A stretch of 64,000 nt of DNA, from contig NZ_CP047318.1 in NCBI RefSeq assembly GCF_009857135.1, forward strand, positions 2,046,001 through 2,110,000. Reading direction: 5' to 3'. The first letter of the stretch is position 1. Each line of letters opens with the position of its first letter. This document shows positions 8,489 to 17,697 of the stretch, piece by piece. Source of the stretch: Streptomyces sp. HM190 (GTDB lineage Bacteria; Actinomycetota; Actinomycetes; Streptomycetales; Streptomycetaceae). The notes under the pieces were generated by a model that saw only the letters and a list, made by a program, of their open reading frames with translations, was not told the origin of the DNA and did not search any database. A program made the translations under genes and the position numbers.

Positions 8489-9526
8489 TCATCCCTCACC
8501 CGATGGGGTGAACCTGAACCAGCCGTGTCCGCTGTACCAGTGCCCCCCGGCCCGCAGATGGTCCGCGACGACCCGTTCGAGACGTGTCCTGCGCGGCAGT
8601 GTCTCCACCGGCAGGTCCGGGTCGCCGAACACGAAACGGAGCGGCAGGGCGTCCTCCGGTTCGCCGTTCCCGCTGGAGATGTCGAACCGCTCCTGGAAGC
8701 GGACGATGTTGGAGTCCGCGGGCAGGTACCGCTTCAGCTGCGGGTCGAGGAGCCACGAGTGGCAGCAGGCGGCGGTGTAGCGCTCCGTCGGGAAGTACCG
8801 CGGGAAGAACTCCCGGGCGAGCGCCAGCGACCGGTCGCACGCCTCCGGCGTCAGAGGCCCGGCGTAGTCGGGTATGTGCAGGTCGAGGCAGTGGTCGCCG
8901 GGCCGCAGCGGCAGGCCGGCCGCCGCGAGCGCGACGCCCTCCCGGCCGCCCAGCCGGGTCCGCTGGAACTGCAGCCGCCCGAGCTGGAACAGCTCCCCGT
9001 GGAAGTGCAGCGAGAACCAGCCGGGCGCCACGAGCCCGCCCACCCCGTACCTCCGGCGGTGCAGGACGAGGCCCCGGCCCAGGTCCGCGAGGGTGCGCCG
9101 GGAGACGTCCTCGGGGATGCCCCGCTCACGGTGGTACGCGCGCACGTGGGGCAGGGCGGCGACGAAGACGTACACGGGGAAGTAGCGGCCCAGCGGACCG
9201 GACTCCAGGGGAAACGGCCGCAGTCCCAGCCCTTTGCCGATCTTCCCCATGTCCCGTACGACCCCCCGGAAGCACCGCCCGAGGAGCGCGGTCGCCTCCT
9301 CGTCCTCCAGCAGCGTCCGACGCAGCGCGAGCAGGTCGTTGACGTCCTCGTACGGCACGGCCAGGTCCTGCAGGACGTCCAGGAACTCCTCGGCGTCGGG
9401 CAGCGGGACCCGGGGCGCGGCCGCCCCCTCCTCGTCGCCCTCCCGCAGCTCCTCGAGCCACCCGACGAGCCTGCCGTCCGCCCGCACCGCGTCCCACAGC
9501 ACCTTCGGCCTCCCCCGTCGCTCCAC
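8489..9526 (-). CDS. Acyltransferase domain protein (NAT_N / GNAT-like C)
   Basis: A 345-residue protein of a Streptomyces family annotated as acyltransferase, with an N-terminal helical N-acyltransferase-like region (to about residue 110) and a C-terminal GNAT-like domain. Visible blocks include LHFHGELFQLGRLQFQRTRL, the CLDLHIPDYAGPLTPEACDRS segment and CCHSWLLDPQLKRYLPADSN, a conserved His-Ser-Trp stretch. GTG at 9526 is chosen because AGGAG precedes it; the frame is open farther upstream but that composition is non-coding. The substrate is unknown. The gene is monocistronic and divergent from the DUF6343-like gene. Confidence 0.7.
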   Translation of the reverse strand: MERRGRPKVLWDAVRADGRLVGWLEELREGDEEGAAAPRVPLPDAEEFLDVLQDLAVPYEDVNDLLALRRTLLEDEEATALLGRCFRGVVRDMGKIGKGLGLRPFPLESGPLGRYFPVYVFVAALPHVRAYHRERGIPEDVSRRTLADLGRGLVLHRRRYGVGGLVAPGWFSLHFHGELFQLGRLQFQRTRLGGREGVALAAAGLPLRPGDHCLDLHIPDYAGPLTPEACDRSLALAREFFPRYFPTERYTAACCHSWLLDPQLKRYLPADSNIVRFQERFDISSGNGEPEDALPLRFVFGDPDLPVETLPRRTRLERVVADHLRAGGHWYSGHGWFRFTPSGEG

Positions 9527-9686
9527 ACCGTCTCCTGGAGAACGCACGAGTCGAAGAGTACGTTTCCCAGTAGGACGAGAATGACGAACAGGACCAACAG
9601 GACGCGCGTGACCAGGAGGGCGTACCGGGGGCAGAAGCGCCGGCAGGGCGAGAAGGACGACCGAGTGAGCGGGAGCGGTGGTTCCT

Positions 9687-9953
9687 ATGCGTACGGGCAG
9701 TGAACCGACGACGGCGCGCAGTCCGCTGCGGATGCGGCTCTGGCTGAGCGCGTGGGGAGCGATCTGGGCGGCCTTCGGGACCGCGGTGTTCGCACTCGTG
9801 GGCCGGCCCGGCTGGGCGGCCGTCTGCGGTGCGGTGTTCCTGGTCGCCACCGTCGACGCCATGGTGATCGTGCACCACATGCATGAGGGCGCGCACTACC
9901 AGCCGGGCCGCGACGTCCCTCCCTACCAGCCGCCGGACCCACGCCACCCGTAG
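9687..9953 (+). CDS. Small membrane protein (DUF6343-like)
   Basis: An 88-residue protein with MRTGSEPTTARSPLRMRLWL at its N-terminus and two hydrophobic segments (residues about 20-36 and 42-60), then a histidine-rich stretch (VIVHHMHEGAH) and a proline-rich tail. I recall this as a Streptomyces-specific family of unknown function. ATG at 9687 is preferred to the in-frame GTG at 9678, which is too close to the GGGAG box. Confidence 0.65.
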   Translation: MRTGSEPTTARSPLRMRLWLSAWGAIWAAFGTAVFALVGRPGWAAVCGAVFLVATVDAMVIVHHMHEGAHYQPGRDVPPYQPPDPRHP

Positions 9954-10035
9954 GGGCGCGGCGCCTTCCGGGACCGCCCTACGGGAGCACGGGGCCGCAC
10001 TCCCAAGATCCGCGGTGCGGGGAGGGCGGCGGCCG

Positions 10036-10416
10036 TCAGGAGTCGAACCGGGCGGCTTCCAGGTACCGCGGGTTCGGGTCGAGCGCCGCGGCCAGCCGGA
10101 AGTGGCGTTTGGCCTGGTCGGGTCGGGCCTGCCGCTGGTAGGTGCGGGCGAGCGCGTAGTGCGCGTACGCGTTGTCCGGCTCACGCTCCAGGACGATCGT
10201 GAACTCCAGTTCGGCCGGACGCAGTTGGGCGGCGGCGAAGAAGGCACGGGCGCGCAGCAGACGGGCCGCCGTGTTCTCCGGGTGTTCGGCGATGACCCGG
10301 TCGAGCAGCTTGACGGCACCCTGCGGGTCGTTCGCGGTGAGGAGCCGCTCGGCCGCGCGGAAGTCGATGACGTGCGTCTCCGGGGTACGTCCGGTGGAAC
10401 CGCTGGTCTCGGGCAC
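10036..10416 (-). CDS. Tetratricopeptide repeat protein (126 aa)
   Basis: A short cytosolic protein composed of about three TPR units. The pattern AERLLTANDPQGAVKLLDRV, then ENTAARLLRARAFFAAAQL and DNAYAHYALARTYQRQARP, shows the regular small/large residue spacing of TPR helices. Such proteins mediate protein contacts; the partner is not evident. GTG at 10416 follows an AAGGA box seven bases away. It lies 50 bases upstream-side of the coaE stop and both are on the minus strand. Confidence 0.75.
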   Translation of the reverse strand: MPETSGSTGRTPETHVIDFRAAERLLTANDPQGAVKLLDRVIAEHPENTAARLLRARAFFAAAQLRPAELEFTIVLEREPDNAYAHYALARTYQRQARPDQAKRHFRLAAALDPNPRYLEAARFDS

Positions 10417-10465
10417 GGCTGAGTCCTTCCCTTGCTGGCACGGTTCAACGCACCCCGGGGGCGCG

Positions 10466-11095
10466 CTATTCCTGCACCTGTTCGGATCGCTCCGGCGGCC
10501 GGTGCGCCCTGCCCTCCAGGTCGGCCCAGACGTCCCGGACGCGTCGCCGCAGGTCGTCGAGGGGGACGTCGTTGTCGATGACGATGTCGGCGATCTCCAG
10601 GCGCTGGTCGCGTGTGGCCTGGGCGGCCATCCGCGCGCGGGCGTCCTCCTCCGTCATGCCGCGCAGCCGGACGAGGCGGTCGAGCTGGGTCCGCGGGGGC
10701 GCGTCCACGACGACGACCAGGTCGTACAGGGGGGCGAGGCCGTTCTCGGCGAGGAGCGGGACGTCGTGGACGACGACCGCGTCGGGCGCGGCCTCCTGTT
10801 CCAGTTGCCGGGAGCGGGCGCCGACGAGCGGGTGCACGATGGCGTTGAGCGCGGCGAGCTTGTCCGGGTCGGCGAACACCAGGGAGCCCAGCTTGGGGCG
10901 GTCCAGGCTGCCGTCCGGTGTGAGCACGTCCGCCCCGAAGGCGTCCACGACCGCCGCGAGGCCGGGGGTACCGGGGGCGACGACCTCGCGCGCGATCCGG
11001 TCCGCGTCGATCAGCACGGCCCCGTGCTCCACGAGCAGCCGGGACACCTCGCTCTTGCCGGCGCCGATACCGCCGGTCAGGCCCACTTTCAGCAT
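10466..11095 (-). CDS. coaE: Dephospho-CoA kinase
   Basis: A 209-residue enzyme for the last step of coenzyme A synthesis, phosphorylating the 3'-hydroxyl of dephospho-CoA with ATP. The Walker A motif [11 protein letters not shown] is at residues 5-15, followed by [18 protein letters not shown] and [10 protein letters not shown], all standard CoaE blocks. ATG at 11095 gives the expected MLKVGLTGG start. The gene follows the PAC2 and rpsA genes on the same strand, as in other Streptomyces chromosomes. Confidence 0.93.
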   Translation of the reverse strand: MLKVGLTGGIGAGKSEVSRLLVEHGAVLIDADRIAREVVAPGTPGLAAVVDAFGADVLTPDGSLDRPKLGSLVFADPDKLAALNAIVHPLVGARSRQLEQEAAPDAVVVHDVPLLAENGLAPLYDLVVVVDAPPRTQLDRLVRLRGMTEEDARARMAAQATRDQRLEIADIVIDNDVPLDDLRRRVRDVWADLEGRAHRPPERSEQVQE

Positions 11096-11190
11096 GCCCG
11101 GCAGCTTAGGGGGTGGGCGAAGGCCCCGCACAGCGTGGTGGGAGGCCCCGTCCGCGCGGGCCTCCCACGGTCGTCGGGACGGCGGGCGCG

Positions 11191-12129
11191 TCAGCCCTCG
11201 CCCTCTCGCTCCGCCAGGAACTTCTCGAACTCCAGGCCGATCTCGTCGGCGGAGGGGATGTCGACGGGCTCGGCGAGCATGTTGCCGCGGGTCTCGGCCC
11301 CGGCGGCGGCGTCGTACTGGTGCTCAAGGCCCTGGACGAGGGCGACCAGCTCGTCGTCGCCCTCGCGGATCTGCCGGTCGATCTCGTTCTGCGTGCGGTG
11401 GGCCTCCGTGCGCAGGGCGTGCGCGACGCTCGGCAGGACCAGTCCGGTGGCGGAGGTGACGGCCTCCAGGACGGTGAGGGCGGCGTCCGGGTACGGCGAG
11501 CGGGCGATGTAGTGCGGGACGTGCGCGGCGACGCCCAGCACGTCGTGCCCGGCCTCCATGAGGCGGTACTCCACTAGGGACTCGGCGCTGCCGGGGACCT
11601 GGGCCTCCTCGAAGGGGCTGCGGTGCCCGGGGACCAGTTCGGCCCGGTTGCCGTGCGGGGTGAGGCCGACGGGGCGGGTGTGGGGCACGCCCATGGGGAT
11701 GCCGTGGAAGTTCACCGAGAGGCGGACGCCGAGCCGTTCCACGATCTGCTGGACGGCCTTCGCGAAACGCTCCCACTCGACGTCGGGCTCGGGGCCGGAC
11801 AGCAGCAGGAACGGGGCGCCCGTGGCGTCCTGGACGAGTCGCACGTCCAGGCTCGGCTCCTCGTAGTCGGTCCAGCGGTCCCGCTTGAACGTCAGCAGCG
11901 GGCGCCGCGCCCGGTAGTCCACGAGGCGGTCGTGGTCGAAGCGGGCGACGACCTGGTGGGGCAGCGAGCCGAGGAGCCGGTCGACGATCTGGTCGCCGGT
12001 CTCGCCCGCGTCGATGTATCCGTCGAAGTGGTAGAGCATGACAAGGCCCGCCGACTCCTGGGCCAGCGCCATGTCGACGACTGCCAGGCCCTTCGGCTCC
12101 CATGCGTACAAACCCTGCGGATCAAGCAC
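11191..12129 (-). CDS. PAC2 family protein
   Basis: A 312-residue soluble protein of the PAC2 family, related to proteasome assembly chaperones. Streptomyces has proteasomes, but the role of these bacterial PAC2 proteins is not settled. Visible blocks are [20 protein letters not shown] near the N-terminus, [20 protein letters not shown] in the middle and [20 protein letters not shown] near the C-terminus. GTG at 12129 has GAGGAG eight bases upstream. It lies just downstream of rpsA, separated from it by a strong terminator. Confidence 0.85.
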   Translation of the reverse strand: MLDPQGLYAWEPKGLAVVDMALAQESAGLVMLYHFDGYIDAGETGDQIVDRLLGSLPHQVVARFDHDRLVDYRARRPLLTFKRDRWTDYEEPSLDVRLVQDATGAPFLLLSGPEPDVEWERFAKAVQQIVERLGVRLSVNFHGIPMGVPHTRPVGLTPHGNRAELVPGHRSPFEEAQVPGSAESLVEYRLMEAGHDVLGVAAHVPHYIARSPYPDAALTVLEAVTSATGLVLPSVAHALRTEAHRTQNEIDRQIREGDDELVALVQGLEHQYDAAAGAETRGNMLAEPVDIPSADEIGLEFEKFLAEREGEG

Positions 12130-12223
12130 TGTGACCGCTCCTCCTCGTGTTCGTACGTCCCAACGCCGTACGGGGGCACGGCATTCCCGGAGTTCCTGAA
12201 GAAGTGCGGTTCGCACACACGTC

Positions 12224-12255
12224 GGGCCCGCACCCCCCGAGGGGGATGCGGGCCC
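12224..12255 (-). terminator. rpsA terminator hairpin
   Basis: Two complementary arms (GGGCCCGCA at 12224-12232 and TGCGGGCCC at 12247-12255) plus inner C and G runs form a very stable stem just downstream of the rpsA stop. No long U run follows, which is normal for streptomycetes. Confidence 0.8.
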
Positions 12256-12289
12256 GGCGTGTTGTCGGCAGTGCCTCAGCGGCGAGCGG

Positions 12290-13786
12290 TCAGCTCTGGC
12301 CGCCGGCGAGCTTCTCGCGCAGAGCGGCGAGCGCCTCGTCCGAGGCCAGCGCACCGGAGGTGTCCGCACCCTCGGAGGAGTACGAACCGCCACCCGCGGC
12401 CGGAGCCGCACCGGCGGCGTCGCCACCCTCGGCGGCAGCGGCAGCGTCGGCCTCGCGGCTCTTGATGACCTGCTGCTGGTGCTGCTCGAAGCGGTTCTGC
12501 GCCTCGGCGTACTGGCGCTCCCACTCCTCGCGCTGCTTCTCGTAGCCCTCGAGCCAGTCGTTGGTCTCGGGGTCGAAGCCCTCGGGGTAGATGTAGTTGC
12601 CCTGGTCGTCGTACGACGCGGCCATGCCGTACAGGGTCGGGTCGAACTCGACCGAGGCCGGGTCGGCACCGAAGGACTCGTTGGCCTGCTTCAGCGAGAG
12701 GCTGATGCGACGGCGCTCGAGGTCGATGTCGATGACCTTGACGAAGATCTCGTCGTTGACCTGGACGACCTGCTCCGGGATCTCCACGTGGCGCTCGGCC
12801 AGCTCGGAGATGTGGACCAGACCCTCGATGCCCTCGTCCACACGGACGAACGCGCCGAACGGAACCAGCTTCGTGACCTTGCCGGGCACGACCTGGCCGA
12901 TCTGGTGGGTGCGGGCGAACTGCTGCCACGGGTCTTCCTGGGTCGCCTTCAGCGACAGGGAGACGCGCTCGCGGTCCATGTCGACGTCGAGGACCTCGAC
13001 CGTGACCTCCTGGCCGACCTCGACGACCTCGGAGGGGTGGTCGATGTGCTTCCAGGACAGCTCGGAGACGTGGACCAGACCGTCGACGCCACCCAGGTCC
13101 ACGAAGGCACCGAAGTTGACGATCGAGGAGACCACACCGGAGCGGACCTGACCCTTCTGGAGGGTCGTGAGGAACGTCTGGCGGACCTCGGACTGGGTCT
13201 GCTCCAGCCAGGCGCGGCGGGACAGGACCACGTTGTTGCGGTTCTTGTCCAGCTCGATGATCTTGGCCTCGAGCTCCTTGCCCACGTAGGGCTGGAGGTC
13301 GCGGACGCGGCGCATCTCGACGAGAGAGGCCGGGAGGAAGCCGCGGAGGCCGATGTCGAGGATGAGACCACCCTTGACGACCTCGATGACGGTACCGGTG
13401 ACGATCCCGTCCTCTTCCTTGATCTTCTCGATGGTGCCCCAGGCACGCTCGTACTGGGCGCGCTTCTTCGAGAGGATCAGGCGGCCTTCCTTGTCCTCCT
13501 TCTGGAGGACGAGGGCCTCGATCTCGTCACCGACGGCGACGACCTCGTTGGGGTCGACGTCGTGCTTGATCGAGAGCTCGCGGCTCGGGATAACGCCTTC
13601 GGTCTTGTAACCGATGTCGAGCAGGACCTCGTCCCGGTCGACCTTCACGATGACGCCGTCGACGATGTCGCCGTCGTTGAAGTACTTGATCGTCTCGTCG
13701 ATCGCGGCGAGGAAGGCTTCCTCGTTACCGATGTCGTTGACCGCTACCTGCGGGGTGGTGGCGGTGGTCTCGGTGCTGCTCGTCAT
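12290..13786 (-). CDS. rpsA: 30S ribosomal protein S1
   Basis: A 498-residue S1 protein that binds mRNA on the small subunit and aids initiation. It has the actinobacterial four-domain layout, S1 OB-folds at roughly residues 38-108, 124-192, 210-280 and 295-365, with repeats such as [28 protein letters not shown] and [15 protein letters not shown]. The C-terminal 130 residues are acidic and low complexity. ATG at 13786 starts [13 protein letters not shown]. Expression is likely high: a near-consensus promoter and a 190-base leader lie upstream and a strong terminator downstream. Confidence 0.96.
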   Translation of the reverse strand: MTSSTETTATTPQVAVNDIGNEEAFLAAIDETIKYFNDGDIVDGVIVKVDRDEVLLDIGYKTEGVIPSRELSIKHDVDPNEVVAVGDEIEALVLQKEDKEGRLILSKKRAQYERAWGTIEKIKEEDGIVTGTVIEVVKGGLILDIGLRGFLPASLVEMRRVRDLQPYVGKELEAKIIELDKNRNNVVLSRRAWLEQTQSEVRQTFLTTLQKGQVRSGVVSSIVNFGAFVDLGGVDGLVHVSELSWKHIDHPSEVVEVGQEVTVEVLDVDMDRERVSLSLKATQEDPWQQFARTHQIGQVVPGKVTKLVPFGAFVRVDEGIEGLVHISELAERHVEIPEQVVQVNDEIFVKVIDIDLERRRISLSLKQANESFGADPASVEFDPTLYGMAASYDDQGNYIYPEGFDPETNDWLEGYEKQREEWERQYAEAQNRFEQHQQQVIKSREADAAAAAEGGDAAGAAPAAGGGSYSSEGADTSGALASDEALAALREKLAGGQS

Positions 13787-13978
13787 GTGGGAAAGGGCTC
13801 CGGTACGGACATTGAAGTCGTAGGTACTGCTTACGCCGGGAGCCCGTTTCGCTCTGAAGAAGCCGGACAGCCAAGGAAGCGCCACACAAAACCGCTGGTG
13901 GCGCCTCGACAACCGAGGGGACATACAACAGATGCGAGCGCAGCCTGCTACGTCTGAGGTGCGCAGGCCCGCAGCGCA
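13787..13978 (-). promoter_or_regulatory. rpsA 5' leader
   Basis: About 190 transcribed but untranslated bases precede rpsA. They contain one clear hairpin at 13881-13907 (GCGCCAC paired with GTGGCGC). In other bacteria S1 represses its own translation through leader RNA; whether that applies here is inference only. Confidence 0.45.
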
Positions 13979-13984
13979 ACTTGT

Positions 13985-14013
13985 AGCATACGGGGGCAGC
14001 CAGGCAGGGTCAA
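13985..14013 (-). promoter_or_regulatory. rpsA promoter
   Basis: On the minus strand TTGACC (14008-14013) and TATGCT (13985-13990) are separated by exactly 17 bases. That is a good match to a major-sigma-factor (HrdB) promoter and predicts a start near 13978. Confidence 0.75.
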
Positions 14014-14263
14014 TGCGCGAAGGCGCACCACCCGGGGCGGAACGCCGCATACCCGGCACACATCGCGTCCCAAGAGGCCACGCAGGCCTGGGACACACCT
14101 TCCGTGACGCGATTCTGAGGCCGTCGCGCCACTCGGGTTACGGAAGAGTACGACGAGGGAGCCGATCATCCAAGAGCGCGATGTCCACGAGATCTCCACC
14201 GCCCCCGAGGCCGTCGGCCCGCCCGACGCCGACGAGCCCGAGGCCACCCGGCGCGAGGCCGGG

Positions 14264-15022
14264 GTGGCCGAGAGTTCCCGCGCCAACCGGGGCTGGTGGG
14301 ACCGGAACGCGGACGACTACCAGGTGGAGCACGGCACGTTCCTCGGGGACGACCGGTTCGTCTGGGGCCCTGAAGGGCTCGACGAGATCGAGGCGGAGCT
14401 GCTCGGGCCGCCGGAGGAGCTGAAGGGCCAGGACGTCCTGGAGATCGGCGCGGGGGCCGCGCAGTGCTCCCGCTGGCTCGCCGCGCAGGGCGCCCGGCCC
14501 GTAGCCCTGGACCTCTCGCACCGCCAGCTCCAGCACGCGCTGCGGATCGGCGGGGCGTTCCCCCTCGTGTGCGCCGACGCGGGCGACCTGCCCTTCGCGG
14601 ACGCCTCCTTCGACCTGGCGTGCTCGGCGTACGGGGCGCTGCCCTTCGTCGCGGACCCGGTGCGGGTGCTGCGGGAGGTCCGCCGGGTCCTGCGGCCCGG
14701 GGGCCGCTTCGTGTTCTCGGTGACCCATCCGATCCGCTGGGCGTTCCCGGACGAGCCCGGTCCGGAGGGTCTGTCGGTCTCCGCGTCGTACTTCGACCGC
14801 ACGCCCTACGTCGAGCAGGACGAGGAGGGGCGGGCCGTGTACGTGGAGCACCACAGGACGCTCGGCGACCGGGTGCGGGACATCGTCGCGGCGGGCTTCC
14901 GTCTGGTCGACCTGGTCGAGCCGGAGTGGCCGGCCTGGAACAGCTCGGAGTGGGGCGGCTGGTCGCCGCTGCGCGGGAACCTGATCCCGGGCACCGCGAT
15001 CTTCGTGTGCGGGCGGGACTGA
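14264..15022 (+). CDS. Class I SAM-dependent methyltransferase
   Basis: A methyltransferase with a clear Rossmann-type SAM site: VLEIGAGAAQCSRWLAAQG (motif I), ALDLSHRQL (motif II), LVCADAGDLPFADASFDLA and RRVLRPGGRFVFSVTHPIRW. The substrate is unknown. GTG at 14264 is the only conventional start and has GAGG upstream. However the frame stays open with near-perfect coding composition back to about 14168 (QERDVHEISTAPEA and so on), where only ATC codons follow a GAGGGAG box, so the real protein may be about 32 residues longer. It is divergent from rpsA, sharing the intergenic region. Confidence 0.85.
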   Translation: MAESSRANRGWWDRNADDYQVEHGTFLGDDRFVWGPEGLDEIEAELLGPPEELKGQDVLEIGAGAAQCSRWLAAQGARPVALDLSHRQLQHALRIGGAFPLVCADAGDLPFADASFDLACSAYGALPFVADPVRVLREVRRVLRPGGRFVFSVTHPIRWAFPDEPGPEGLSVSASYFDRTPYVEQDEEGRAVYVEHHRTLGDRVRDIVAAGFRLVDLVEPEWPAWNSSEWGGWSPLRGNLIPGTAIFVCGRD

Positions 15023-15126
15023 GGCACACGGAAGCCACGTCGGCTCCCGCGCGGGGCGGGTGAGCCGCGCGGAGGTCGGCGTACGCGCGCGTGGGGTGCC
15101 GTCCCGGACGTACGACACTGAAGGGC

Positions 15127-17697
15127 GTGATCCGTTACGACGCTCTGGACGCGCTGCCCGTGCGCGGTGCCCTGCCCGGTCTGAACGACGCCCTGGAGGG
15201 GCGCGGCGCCGCCGTTCTCGTCGCGCCGCCCGGCACCGGCAAGACGACGCTGGTGCCGCTGGCGCTGGCCGGGCTGCTGGGCGGGGGTCCGGCGCGGCGG
15301 GTGGTCGTCGCCGAGCCCCGGCGGATCGCCGCGCGGGCGGCGGCGCGGCGGATGGCGTGGCTGCTCGGCGAGGAGCCCGGCGGGAGCGTCGGCCACACGG
15401 TGCGCGGCGAGCGGGTCGTGGGGCGGCACACGCGCGTGGAGGTCGTCACGACCGGTGTGCTGCTGCAGCGGTTGCAGCGGGACCAGGAACTCGCCGGGGT
15501 CGACGTGGTGGTGCTCGACGAGTGCCACGAGCGGCATCTGGACGCGGACACGGTGGCGGCGTTCCTGCTGGACGTGCGGGAGGCGCTGCGGCCCGAGCTG
15601 CGGCTGGTGGCGGCGTCGGCGACGACGGACGCGGAGGGCTGGGCGGGGCTGCTGGGCGGCGCGCCGGTCGTCGCGGCGCGAGGGGTGTCGTATCCCGTCG
15701 AGGTGGTGTGGGCGCCGCCGTCGCGTCCGGTGCGGCCGCCGCACGGGACGCGGGTCGATCCGGCGCTGCTGGCGCATGTGGCCGCGGTGGTGCGGCGGGC
15801 GCTCGCCGAGCGGTCGGGGGACGTGCTGTGCTTCCTGCCGGGCGTGGGCGAGATCGCGCGGGTGGCGGGATTGCTGGGCGGTCTGGACGGCGTCGACGTC
15901 CTCCAGGTGCACGGGCGGGCGCCGGCCGCCGTGCAGGACGCGGTGCTGGCCGGCGGCCGGGAGCGGCGGCGGGTGGTGCTGGCGACGGCGGTGGCGGAGT
16001 CGTCGCTGACGGTTCCGGGGGTCCGGGTGGTCGTCGACTCCGGGCTGGCCCGGGAGCCGCGGGTGGACCACGCGCGCGGGCTGAGCGCCCTGACGACCGT
16101 GCGGGCGTCGCAGGCGGCGGGGCGGCAGCGGGCGGGGCGCGCCGGGCGTGAGGCGCCGGGGACGGTGTACCGGTGCTGGGCGGAGGCCGAGGACGGCCGG
16201 CTGCCCCGGTTCCCGGCGCCGGAGATCAAGGTGGCCGACCTCACGGCGTTCGCCCTCCAGACGGCCTGCTGGGGCGATCCGGAGGCTTCCGGTCTCGCGC
16301 TGCTGGACCCGCCGCCGGGCGGGGCGATGGCGGCGGCGCGGGAGGTGCTGTCGGCGATCGGCGCGGTGGACGCCGCCGGGCGAGCGACGTCGCGCGGTGC
16401 GCGCCTGGCGCGGCTGGGTCTGCATCCCCGGTTGGGTCGGGCCCTGCTGGACGTGGCGCCCCTGGTGGGGGCGGACCGGGCCGCGGAGGTCGTGGCGCTG
16501 CTGAGCGAGGAGCCGCCGCGGGAGTACGGCGACGACCTGTCGGCGGCGCTGCGGGCGGCCCGGCGCGGGGGTGACGCCTACGCCGGCCGCTGGCGCGCGG
16601 AGGTACGGCGGCTGCGGGCGGCCGCGGCGCCGCCCCCGGCCCGGGAGGCGTCCGCGTCCCGTCCGCCCGCCGACGGCCGTCCCGCGCGGTCCGCCGACGA
16701 CCGGGACCAGCGCCCCGCCGACTCGGACGAGCGGCTCGTGGGGACGGTGGTGGCGTCGGCGTTCCCCGAGCGGGTCGCGAAGGCGGTGCAGGGGGCCCAT
16801 CTGATGGTCAACGGGACCCGGGCGCAGGTCGGGGAGGGATCCGGGTTGCGGAACGCCCCGTGGCTGGCCGTGGCCGTGGCGGACCGGCCGGTGGGTGCCG
16901 GGCACGCGCGTGTGCGGCTCGGGGCCGTCGTCGACGAGGAGGTGGCGCGGTCGGCGGCCGCCGCACTGTACGGCGAGGCCGAGGAGGTCCGCTGGCACGA
17001 CGGGGACGTCGTGGCGCGGCGGGTGGAGCGGCTCGGGGCGGTGGAGTTGGCGGTACGGCCGCTCCGGGAACCGGGGCCCGGGCTCGTACGGGCGGCGCTG
17101 CTGGAGGGGCTGCGGACCGAGGGGCTGGGGCTGCTGCGGTGGCCGGAGGGCGCCGTGTCGCTGCGGCAGCGGCTCGCCTTCCTGCACGCGCGTCTCGGTG
17201 AGCCCTGGCCCGATGTCCGCGACGACGCGCTCCACGCGCGCGTGGACGACTGGCTGGAGCCCGAGCTGAGCCGTGCCCGGCGGCGGGCGGATCTCGGGCG
17301 GATCGACGCCGGGGAGGCGCTGCGGCGGCTGCTGCCATGGGCGACCGGGGACGCCGTACGGCTGGACGAGCTGGCGCCCGAGCGGATCGAGGTGCCGAGC
17401 GGGTCGCGGGTGCGCGTCGACTACACGCGGCCCGAGCAGCCGGTGCTGGCGGTGAAACTGCAGGAGATGTTCGGGCTCCAGGAGTCGCCGGTGCTCGCCG
17501 GGGTGCCGGTGCTCGTGCATCTGCTGTCGCCGGCCGGGCGGCCCGCCGCCGTGACCGCAGATCTGGCCTCGTTCTGGAGGGACGGGTACCGGGCCGTGCG
17601 GGCGGAGCTGCGCGGCCGGTATCCGAAGCATCCGTGGCCACAGGACCCGGCGGCGGCCGAGCCGACCCGGTTCACCAACGCGCGGCTCAGGCGGTGA
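15127..17697 (+). CDS. hrpB: ATP-dependent helicase HrpB
   Basis: An 856-residue DEAH-box helicase of the HrpB type. Walker A is APPGTGKTTLVPLAL near residue 35, the Walker B/DExH motif is LDECHERH, motif III is ASATT, and the helicase C domain shows ATAVAESSLTVPGVRVVVDSG and QRAGRAGRE. The C-terminal DUF-type HrpB domain contains YTRPEQPVLAVKLQEMFG and RYPKHPWPQDP, which is diagnostic. Residues about 510-545 are a proline/arginine-rich linker. GTG at 15127 gives the family start MIRYDALDALPV. Its stop overlaps the convergent DUF3068 gene by 11 bases. The cellular role of HrpB is not well defined. Confidence 0.9.
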   Translation: MIRYDALDALPVRGALPGLNDALEGRGAAVLVAPPGTGKTTLVPLALAGLLGGGPARRVVVAEPRRIAARAAARRMAWLLGEEPGGSVGHTVRGERVVGRHTRVEVVTTGVLLQRLQRDQELAGVDVVVLDECHERHLDADTVAAFLLDVREALRPELRLVAASATTDAEGWAGLLGGAPVVAARGVSYPVEVVWAPPSRPVRPPHGTRVDPALLAHVAAVVRRALAERSGDVLCFLPGVGEIARVAGLLGGLDGVDVLQVHGRAPAAVQDAVLAGGRERRRVVLATAVAESSLTVPGVRVVVDSGLAREPRVDHARGLSALTTVRASQAAGRQRAGRAGREAPGTVYRCWAEAEDGRLPRFPAPEIKVADLTAFALQTACWGDPEASGLALLDPPPGGAMAAAREVLSAIGAVDAAGRATSRGARLARLGLHPRLGRALLDVAPLVGADRAAEVVALLSEEPPREYGDDLSAALRAARRGGDAYAGRWRAEVRRLRAAAAPPPAREASASRPPADGRPARSADDRDQRPADSDERLVGTVVASAFPERVAKAVQGAHLMVNGTRAQVGEGSGLRNAPWLAVAVADRPVGAGHARVRLGAVVDEEVARSAAAALYGEAEEVRWHDGDVVARRVERLGAVELAVRPLREPGPGLVRAALLEGLRTEGLGLLRWPEGAVSLRQRLAFLHARLGEPWPDVRDDALHARVDDWLEPELSRARRRADLGRIDAGEALRRLLPWATGDAVRLDELAPERIEVPSGSRVRVDYTRPEQPVLAVKLQEMFGLQESPVLAGVPVLVHLLSPAGRPAAVTADLASFWRDGYRAVRAELRGRYPKHPWPQDPAAAEPTRFTNARLRR

